Positions 57,806 through 64,000 of a DNA stretch of 64,000 nt are shown here, one piece after another. Source of the stretch: SEAL01 sp032153715 (GTDB lineage: Bacteria > Patescibacteriota > Saccharimonadia > Saccharimonadales > Saccharimonadaceae). The DNA lies in assembly GCA_032153715.1 (NCBI GenBank), contig JALDYR010000001.1:310001-374000 (forward strand), read 5' to 3'. Below the pieces are notes generated by a model. The model did no database searches and was not told where the DNA came from. It was given only the letters and a program-made list of their open reading frames with translations. The position numbers and the translations under genes are program-made. The first letter of the stretch is position 1; each line of letters begins with the position of its first letter.

Positions 57806-58524
57806 CACAGCGCACTCTGAAAATTCTACAGCTCTATCCTCATGACATGAATATTTATGGCGACAGCGGCAACACGCTTGTTCTCGCTCAGCGCGCAAAA
57901 TGGCATGGCTACACTGTCGAGCTGCTCAGCTACAACCCTGGCGACGCCTTTCCAAACGATGTCGACATTATTATCGGCGGCGGCGGGCAAGATAGTGGTC
58001 AAGATAAAATTCAAGCCGACCTCCTATTAATCAGCGACGAGCTTCACGCACTCGCCGATAGCGGCACACCCATGCTGATGATCTGCGGCCTCTACCAATT
58101 ATTCGGCAAGTTCTTCAAGACGCAGGATGGTCATATCATTCAAGGCATTGAGATTCTCGATATCGAAACTCACGCCGGACCCGAGCGCTTGATTGGCAAT
58201 ATTATCACTCACAGCGGGCAGTTTGGCGATATTATTGGCTACGAAAACCACAGTGGGCAAACTTTCCTTGGTGCAAGCGTCCAAGCTCTCGGCCGCGTGC
58301 AAAAAGGCGCAGGCAATAACGGCCAAGACGATACAGAGGGCGCTCGCTACAAGAATGTGATTGGCAGCTATCTGCATGGCTCACTACTTCCCAAGAATCC
58401 AGCTATCGCGGACTTTCTCATTGAAACGGCAGCAACGAAAAAGTTTGGTGATTTTACGCCAACGGTGATTGATGACCGCTTTGCCAAATTAGCCCGTGAA
58501 CACGCCGTAAAACGGCCGCGCTAG
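57802..58524 (+). CDS. gatD: Lipid II isoglutaminyl synthase, GatD subunit
   Basis: A 240-aa class I glutamine amidotransferase that supplies ammonia to MurT. Nucleophile Cys in LMICGLYQLFGKFF (about 95), GGGGQDSGQDKIQADLL in the N-terminal domain and catalytic His in GSYLHGSLLPKNP (about 191). The ATGA overlap with murT couples them. A hairpin terminator follows. Confidence 0.93.
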   Translation: MTQRTLKILQLYPHDMNIYGDSGNTLVLAQRAKWHGYTVELLSYNPGDAFPNDVDIIIGGGGQDSGQDKIQADLLLISDELHALADSGTPMLMICGLYQLFGKFFKTQDGHIIQGIEILDIETHAGPERLIGNIITHSGQFGDIIGYENHSGQTFLGASVQALGRVQKGAGNNGQDDTEGARYKNVIGSYLHGSLLPKNPAIADFLIETAATKKFGDFTPTVIDDRFAKLAREHAVKRPR

Positions 58525-58554
58525 CAAAAACACCTCTACTGAGGTGTTTTTGCT
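58523..58554. terminator. Terminator of murT-gatD
   Basis: AGCAAAAACACCTC-TACT-GAGGTGTTTTTGCT, 14 bp perfect; works for both converging genes. Confidence 0.85.
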
Positions 58555-58573
58555 AAAATAGTGCCGTGCGCAG

Positions 58574-59359
58574 CTATAGTTTAAATGTAATTATCTTATT
58601 ATTAAACAAGCTCATATTTTCGAAAAGAAGCTTCAATCCTGCATCATTCGCAGGCACTTGGTAAGCCAATTTTCCAGCCACCTTACCCTTTGGTGCCAAA
58701 GAGCCAGAGTTTAACTTACCCTCGGTAAGTGCCATAACACTCTCGCTCTGCTGCACCCCGTTACTATCTTGGAGTTTAAAATCATAAGTATTGTAGCTCA
58801 TTGTGCTATCGCTATTATTTTCAATTTGAACACTTACAACGACAAATTCTTTACCTGATTCCGGCTGCGCAAATTGGTTCCCCGTCTGGTAGTTACGCTG
58901 AACATCAGTTACCATAATCGAACGTTCGTCGATCATCGCCTGCTCATTCACCGCGAATTCAGTTTTTTCTTCTTTCGTCGAAGAACTCTCCGCAGTGCTT
59001 GCAGTAACAGGCGTCGATGACGCCGTGTCTAGCGACGGCGTTTGCGGCTTATTCATTGCCGAAGAAACACCACCGAGGACAAAGAGGACGACCGTCACAA
59101 TGATCGCGAGAATCTTGTTCTTCTCGTATCCCTCAACTTTATGGCCATGCTTATCTCGCACACCACCACTAAGTACGATAATGATATCGATTAACGCCCA
59201 GATGCCCAATCCACCAAGCGTAAATAGTTTTAAGAGACCCGTGCCGATCTTACCTAAATAAAAGCGATCAACGCCGAACACACCCAAAAATAGACTGAGC
59301 AGCCATACCGCAATAAAACTTTTTCTTTCTGCAACCACTTGATCTTCACTCGTTGTCAT
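58574..59359 (-). CDS. TM2-domain protein with DUF4352-like tail
   Basis: A 261-aa protein: TM2 domain at the N-terminus (AVWLLSLFLGVFGVDRFYLGKIGTGLLKLFTLGGLGIWALIDIIIV, here as positions 18-62), another membrane helix (about 83-100), a Ser/Thr-rich linker, and an exported beta-sandwich (about 140-260) of the DUF4352 type (EFVVVSVQIENNSDSTMSYNTYDF). Function unknown; the sandwich may bind a partner outside the membrane. Confidence 0.8.
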   Translation of the reverse strand: MTTSEDQVVAERKSFIAVWLLSLFLGVFGVDRFYLGKIGTGLLKLFTLGGLGIWALIDIIIVLSGGVRDKHGHKVEGYEKNKILAIIVTVVLFVLGGVSSAMNKPQTPSLDTASSTPVTASTAESSSTKEEKTEFAVNEQAMIDERSIMVTDVQRNYQTGNQFAQPESGKEFVVVSVQIENNSDSTMSYNTYDFKLQDSNGVQQSESVMALTEGKLNSGSLAPKGKVAGKLAYQVPANDAGLKLLFENMSLFNNKIITFKL

Positions 59360-59420
59360 AATATACCCCGATTAGTTGATGTCAGTATATTATCAGAAAT
59401 CTATGATAAACGTAACCGTT

Positions 59421-59891
59421 TTATATTTGCGCTTGCAACTTCTTCAACTCAGCAACGACCTGATCGCCATGGCCAACTGGCGTCACGCGACCATACACCT
59501 TACGGACAATGCCGTCTGGATCAATCAAGAACGTGCGGCGAAGAATCCCTTCGCGGCCAAATTGTTTTGCACCCCACGCGCCATACGCATCAATCGTTGC
59601 ACCGTTCGTATCAGCGAGAAGCGTAAAGTTAAGGTTGTACTTTGCCTTAAATTTTTCGTGACTTGCCGCATCATCCTTACTAATACCAATCACCTCGGCA
59701 CCTAAGTCCGTCAATTCGTCCCGCGCATCACGCATTGCGCACGCTTCGGTTGTACAGCCAGGCGTATCGTCTTTTGGATAAAAATACAGCACCACCCACT
59801 TGCCGGCATACTCCCCCAGCATATGCAAATCGCCATTTTCATCTGGCAAAGTAAATTGAGGAGCTGGGTAGGGTGGTTGCTTCATTGTCAT
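59421..59891 (-). CDS. bcp: Thioredoxin-dependent peroxiredoxin (Bcp/PrxQ)
   Basis: A 156-aa peroxiredoxin that reduces peroxides. PKDDTPGCTTEAC (about 40-52) contains the peroxidatic Cys47 and, five residues on, the resolving Cys52, the PrxQ arrangement. Then VIGISKDDAASHEKFKAKYNL. TATAAT ends six nt before the ATG at 59891, which selects it over an ATG two codons later. Confidence 0.95.
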   Translation of the reverse strand: MTMKQPPYPAPQFTLPDENGDLHMLGEYAGKWVVLYFYPKDDTPGCTTEACAMRDARDELTDLGAEVIGISKDDAASHEKFKAKYNLNFTLLADTNGATIDAYGAWGAKQFGREGILRRTFLIDPDGIVRKVYGRVTPVGHGDQVVAELKKLQAQI

Positions 59892-59951
59892 ATACCTATT
59901 ATACCGTCCATGTAGGGCATCTCTCAGAAAACCACTGTATAATAGATGCAG

Positions 59952-61016
59952 ATGTCAAAACCTTCGACTAATCGCCTACTGGCGCTTGATTATCTGCGGG
60001 GCTTCTTTATTGTCGTGATTATTATCGACCACCTTTGGCGCTGGCCAAACCTGCTTGCCGCCTTTACCGGGGAAGGCCGACTTTGGGTTAGTGCTGCCGA
60101 GGGCTTTGTAATCATTTCTGGTCTGCTCGTTGGTTATATTCGTGGCTACAAAAATCGTGAGCTTCCCCTCAAGGTTGTGTCTAAAAAGCTCCTTAGCCGC
60201 GCCCTGCTTCTTTACGTATGGTTTGTCATTATGACCCTGCTCTACACTGGTATCGTTTGGTATGCGCCGTTTGTTGCGGCAATGCCATGGATGGAAATCG
60301 CAAAGGGCGATTGGGCCACACTCACCTGGCAAACCATCACCTTTATTACCGCACACACCTGGGTTCACTTCCTCTACCTGTACGCTATCTTCATGGCACT
60401 GACGCCAATTGCTATCTGGCTACTACGAAAAAATGCCGCCATCGTCCTTGTAATCAGCATTCTCGCAAGCTTCATTGTTGGTAAGTATCTGAATATTGAG
60501 TGGCTCGAATGGACCCCCGTCTTCTTCCTGCCTGCAATTGCCGGCTATTATCTGCCGACGATTCAATCATGGTGGAGCGGTCTATCAGCGCGCGCCCGAC
60601 AAGTCCAGCTATGGAGTCTGCATGGTTTTACACTTTTGACGATCATCGCCTCAACTATTACGACATACCTCATTCCCAATAATCAAACCGCCATTTGGAT
60701 CAATGATTTCTTTAGTAAAGAATTTACGCTCGACTTCTGGCGGATCATTCTTGCTTTTATATGGTTTACAAGTTTTGTTCTTGCCTTCCATCACCTCCTG
60801 CCGTGGCTGGAGAAGCGTGTCGGCTGGCTGCTGCTTCCCTTTGGCACCCAATCACTCACGGCCTATGTTGCCCACGGTTTCATCCTCATCATACTGGGGC
60901 TTGTCCTGATTGACCGCACGAACATTTGGTACAACACTGCACTCGGCATCGTTGCTATTCTTGGGGCCTGGATGTTAATTCGCATGCCGCTCGTTCAACG
61001 AGTATTACCACGCTAG
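59952..61016 (+). CDS. OpgC-like membrane acyltransferase
   Basis: A 354-aa protein with ten membrane helices. LALDYLRGFFIVVIIIDHLW (about 9-28) with the catalytic-type His and WVSAAEGFVIISGLLVGYIRG match the OpgC/Acyltransferase_3 group that acylates glycans outside the membrane. LPFGTQSLTAYVAHGF is the usual C-terminal segment. The start at 59952 is chosen over 59946 because the TATAAT box ends at 59943. Confidence 0.8.
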   Translation: MSKPSTNRLLALDYLRGFFIVVIIIDHLWRWPNLLAAFTGEGRLWVSAAEGFVIISGLLVGYIRGYKNRELPLKVVSKKLLSRALLLYVWFVIMTLLYTGIVWYAPFVAAMPWMEIAKGDWATLTWQTITFITAHTWVHFLYLYAIFMALTPIAIWLLRKNAAIVLVISILASFIVGKYLNIEWLEWTPVFFLPAIAGYYLPTIQSWWSGLSARARQVQLWSLHGFTLLTIIASTITTYLIPNNQTAIWINDFFSKEFTLDFWRIILAFIWFTSFVLAFHHLLPWLEKRVGWLLLPFGTQSLTAYVAHGFILIILGLVLIDRTNIWYNTALGIVAILGAWMLIRMPLVQRVLPR

Positions 61017-61052
61017 TGTCATTACCCCTTATCCGATATACTTAAAAGCACG

Positions 61053-62381
61053 ATGCGTCACCTCTTTACTTTTAATCGAATCCTCATTGCTACTATTGGT
61101 ATTTTGATACTCCTGCATATCCTGATTTTGCCTATTGCGCCACCAGGGTTTTTCGTTGACGAGGCAGCGACGGGCGCACATGTCGTAGCTATGCTGCAGC
61201 ACGGCACAAATGCACACCATGTTGCCTTGCCGTTATTTTCCGAGTCACTCGGTGGCGGCTATACGACACCCGTTTATCTATACCCTCTCGTCGGCTGGGC
61301 GGCTGTATTCGGTACAAGCGAGCTTGCGCTACGCGCGTTTTCACTTGCCAGTACACTCCTGACAATCACCCTGCTCGCCTGCGTTGCCTATGTATGGCTC
61401 GGGAAGCGTGCAGCGTTGATCAGTGTGACCGTCGCACTTGCTTTGCCTTGGGCCTGGCTACAAGGAAGTATTGCCTGGGATCCTGCTCTCGTCCCGCTCT
61501 TCATTACCCTCCCCCTACTTGCACTCTCACTCCTGCTCCACACCCCAACTCGGAGCATTCGTGTCGCAATGCTCGTCATCCTGCCGCTCTCGCTTATCGC
61601 CCTCGCCTATCTCTATCCACCCGCTCGCGTCACCGCCCCGCTCCTATTTGTTGGCGCGTACGCCGTACTGTACTTACGCAAACTAATCGATGCCCGGCTG
61701 ATCTTTCTGACCTGTATCGCTGCGCTATTTGCCAGCCTGCCACTGCTTGTCTTCATGTTCCAGCCCGAAGCCCTCGAACGCAGCCGTACGCTGAGTGTGT
61801 TTTATGACCATTCAATTGTCGAGAGTGTATGGCTTACCTTCACTAACTGCCTCCAATTACTAAGCCCGAGTTTTCTATTTGTAACTGGTGATCCAAACCT
61901 CCGCCACAGCACTGGTGTTCAAGGCATGCTTGGACTTGCCGCCCTGCCTGCGCTCATTGCGCTCGTTGTCGCCGGCGTCCGCTCGATGCGCTCAGGAAAA
62001 GCACGCGACCTCAGCAAGAATAAAACGGTGCAGCTACTTGTAATTGCGCTCTTCGGGGTAGCAGCGAGTCTGCTTGGATCAGCCCTTACAAACGAGAGTC
62101 AGCCCCATTCCCTTCGCGCAACCGCCGCTTGGCCATTTATTGTCATTATCATCACAATTGGCTGGAATATTATTTTTCGCCGTGCCACTCCTCGCAGCCT
62201 CCAGTGGGCAAGCGCCCTCATCTTTATCCTAGCCACAGCTCACTACACGACAGACCTCGCCTTGCACTACCCCGCTCGCAGCAGCAATGCCTTTGACACA
62301 CCTCAGCGGCAGGCCATATCATCTGGCGATAGCACCCTCAGCTACCCGCCACTTGCGCTCCAGTATTATCAAGACCGCTAG
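61053..62381 (+). CDS. GT39-like membrane glycosyltransferase
   Basis: A 442-aa protein with about eleven membrane helices and the DE motif in FFVDEAATGAHV (about 33-44) after the first helix, typical of PMT/ArnT-type GT-C enzymes. These use polyprenyl-linked sugars to glycosylate proteins or lipids on the outer face of the membrane. TATACT ten nt upstream. It converges with a second GT-C gene (four-bp overlap). Confidence 0.8.
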   Translation: MRHLFTFNRILIATIGILILLHILILPIAPPGFFVDEAATGAHVVAMLQHGTNAHHVALPLFSESLGGGYTTPVYLYPLVGWAAVFGTSELALRAFSLASTLLTITLLACVAYVWLGKRAALISVTVALALPWAWLQGSIAWDPALVPLFITLPLLALSLLLHTPTRSIRVAMLVILPLSLIALAYLYPPARVTAPLLFVGAYAVLYLRKLIDARLIFLTCIAALFASLPLLVFMFQPEALERSRTLSVFYDHSIVESVWLTFTNCLQLLSPSFLFVTGDPNLRHSTGVQGMLGLAALPALIALVVAGVRSMRSGKARDLSKNKTVQLLVIALFGVAASLLGSALTNESQPHSLRATAAWPFIVIIITIGWNIIFRRATPRSLQWASALIFILATAHYTTDLALHYPARSSNAFDTPQRQAISSGDSTLSYPPLALQYYQDR

Positions 62382-63874
62382 TTGCGTTCGTAAATCTTTA
62401 GATGAGTCTTGTCGATACTTTTCTCCGCGACAAGATGATACCGCGCATCCGGGTTAAGCATTTCAAGCGCGATACTATCATCGTAATAGCTAAAGATGAT
62501 CCGCTGCGCAGTGAGAGTTTCCGAACTACTAATGCGATCATGACTCCCGTTCACCGGTGCGTAGCCACCCGTAAAATACGTATCATCACCGTAATAAAAA
62601 CGCAGATCGCAGTGCTCAAATTCATAGCGCATATCAATGTAACCAAATGGTCCCGCCGTTACATACGTCGTATCCGCGCAGCCATATTCGCGCTGGATCG
62701 ACTGCGCCTGCACGGCCTGTAGACGTTGAAAATTATAATTACCCGTCAGTGCCAGTGAAACGACTCCACTTATGATCATCCCCGCGTACAATCCTGCAAA
62801 TAACATGCTTTGCAAACGATCACCGTACCGCCAGGCAAGCACCGTCGTGACCCCAATCAAGGCATAGAAAAAGATACCGACATGCATCATATACCGCTCC
62901 ATAAAACGCGGCGGATTTGGTGGCAGCGAAATAATCGCATAAAAAATAATAGCCGTCACAAAACAAAGCAATAAAAGCACCAAGCCGCTTCGGTACCGGG
63001 GCGACACCCTACGCCACACTCCCCACGACACCCATAAAAAAAGTCCACTAAGAAACAGAAGCCCCAGGGTAATTAAAAGATTCGTCCCCCAAGACGGGCG
63101 AAATGTCACAAACATTGTCAAGATATTCGTTAGCTCGGTAAGCGTGACGCGCGTCATATACGGCGGCAATGCCGAACTATCAAGCTGCGCCAACACTGTC
63201 GGCACCCACGGCAAAAATGCTACGGCGGCGGCCGCATACGCGACAAGATATGGCTTGTACCAAATAGATACTTTCTCGCGATAATCTCGCCACACTAGCC
63301 ACGCCAAATGCGCCAACCAAAATACAGCCGACATGTATAGCGTGTACATGCCAAGCGCAACCAAGCCCGCGTATAGCGCCCACCATACAACCTGCCGCTT
63401 CTGACGAGCAAGTACCATCACCCATGTCGCCGTCACACCAATCAACATCACCAGCGCATACATACGAATTTCGTAATCATAACGCAGCACAAATGGCGCC
63501 AATATAATAAACGGCAGTGTCGCCAAAGCGACTTTGGCCGAAAACAATCGGCGCAGTAGCAATGCTATCACGCCCACCGCAAGCGAACCGCACAGCGCGC
63601 TACTTGCCCGCAAGGCAAACTCCGACCAGCCAAATACACTTCCCCACGCTTTTAGAAATAGGTAATAAAAAGGCGGGTGGGCGTCCGCCGCCGTCAGTGC
63701 GAACAACTCTGCAAGCGGCCGGCGAGCGAGCATGATTGAATAACTCTCATCAAACCACGTACTCTGAGACATACCGAGGAGCATTGCCACAATAAAGGTC
63801 AGGGCAACCGCCGCCGCAACACTTATCCAAAAAACGCGCGGTCGACTCATTACCTCTTCGATCCGCCCCCTCAT
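62378..63874 (-). CDS. GT39/ArnT-like membrane glycosyltransferase
   Basis: A 498-aa GT-C enzyme with about eleven helices, STWFDESYSIMLARRPLAELF (DE motif, about 35-55) and DAHPPFYYLFLKAWGSVFG, close to the ArnT/PMT pattern. The C-terminal 110 residues are a soluble external domain with Cys pairs. The start at 63874 overlaps the stop of the GtrA-like gene (ATGA) and follows AAGAGGAG, so the two are co-translated; GtrA proteins often move the polyprenyl-sugar donor. Confidence 0.85.
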   Translation of the reverse strand: MRGRIEEVMSRPRVFWISVAAAVALTFIVAMLLGMSQSTWFDESYSIMLARRPLAELFALTAADAHPPFYYLFLKAWGSVFGWSEFALRASSALCGSLAVGVIALLLRRLFSAKVALATLPFIILAPFVLRYDYEIRMYALVMLIGVTATWVMVLARQKRQVVWWALYAGLVALGMYTLYMSAVFWLAHLAWLVWRDYREKVSIWYKPYLVAYAAAAVAFLPWVPTVLAQLDSSALPPYMTRVTLTELTNILTMFVTFRPSWGTNLLITLGLLFLSGLFLWVSWGVWRRVSPRYRSGLVLLLLCFVTAIIFYAIISLPPNPPRFMERYMMHVGIFFYALIGVTTVLAWRYGDRLQSMLFAGLYAGMIISGVVSLALTGNYNFQRLQAVQAQSIQREYGCADTTYVTAGPFGYIDMRYEFEHCDLRFYYGDDTYFTGGYAPVNGSHDRISSSETLTAQRIIFSYYDDSIALEMLNPDARYHLVAEKSIDKTHLKIYERN

Positions 63875-64000
63875 GCACTCCTCTTTTTAAACACCACACG
63901 GCTATACCACATGTAATTCCAGATTGACCCCGCAATAATACCGACTACCTTTGCTCCCACTAGCAGCGTCAGCGCCTGCCAGCCGATCGTGATATTTAAA
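63871..64000 (-). CDS. GtrA-like membrane protein, C-terminal fragment
   Basis: The last 42 codons of a gene that continues past the right edge. The end reads LTLLVGAKVVGIIAGSIWNY, then MWYSRVVFKKRSA, which is the final helix and WNY/VF pattern of GtrA-family flippase-like proteins. It is translationally coupled to the GT39 gene. Confidence 0.7.
   Translation of the reverse strand, partial: LNITIGWQALTLLVGAKVVGIIAGSIWNYMWYSRVVFKKRSA

Overview
The window looks like chromosomal DNA of a Patescibacteria/CPR bacterium, most likely Candidatus Saccharibacteria (TM7). This is an inference. It rests on the gene set (reduced glycolysis, an HTH-MurA fusion, MurT/GatD, pilins, an LPXTG surface protein, a membrane-tethered Clp ATPase, many small basic proteins), moderate GC, and standard use of UGA as stop. 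About 68 protein genes, six tRNA genes, one decayed gene and many hairpin terminators can be supported.

Layout. 1-2628: glycolysis (pgk 5' end, pyk) and a GH5 glycosidase. 2666-3062: tRNA-Glu with a mirrored partial copy of itself. 3079-6182: a block of unfamiliar, GC-rich genes (a 117-aa protein, a coiled-coil membrane protein behind a long structured leader, a Thr/Pro-rich surface protein). 6418-7919: a strongly expressed LPXTG surface protein. 8125-15216: a signalling locus with two 7TM-type sensor kinases, a SAM methyltransferase, a LuxI/FeeM-like acyltransferase coupled to an AdoMet-decarboxylase-like protein, and a CheY-like regulator. 15213-21552: folD, small membrane proteins, tRNA-Lys, two prepilins, a large membrane protein, a GNAT enzyme, tRNA-Arg(TCG). 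21730-27029: murB, two pilins sharing an identical 107-bp 5' segment, glyA, HTH-murA, tRNA-His. 27078-32505: a cupin, tRNA-Gly, a CHAP hydrolase, tRNA-Arg(TCT), a winged-helix protein, tmk and a radical SAM gene. 32551-47439: an AT-richer accessory block of mostly single-gene units (MazG-like, NADAR, ATPase, EEP, cupins, HIT, racemase, a VanX-DapF fusion, a dead methyltransferase). 47455-64000: stress and envelope genes (GH67-like, Pcm, CIRCE-controlled Hsp20, TspO, membrane Clp, MurT/GatD, TM2 protein, Bcp, OpgC-like, two GT39-like transferases, GtrA-like end).

Two organisational features stand out. First, about 27 genes have a TATAAT-like -10 box ending 6-9 nt before the start codon and no Shine-Dalgarno sequence, so their mRNAs are probably leaderless; this rule also selects starts. 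Second, three tRNA genes are preceded, directly behind their promoter, by a copy of their own 5' end and an inverted D-arm segment. Two others carry the mirror arrangement at the 3' end. In five of six tRNA genes the CCA end is built into the base of the terminator stem.

The strongest candidates for undescribed biology are the SAM-linked acyl-signal/sensor locus (8125-15216) and these sense-antisense-sense tRNA flanks.
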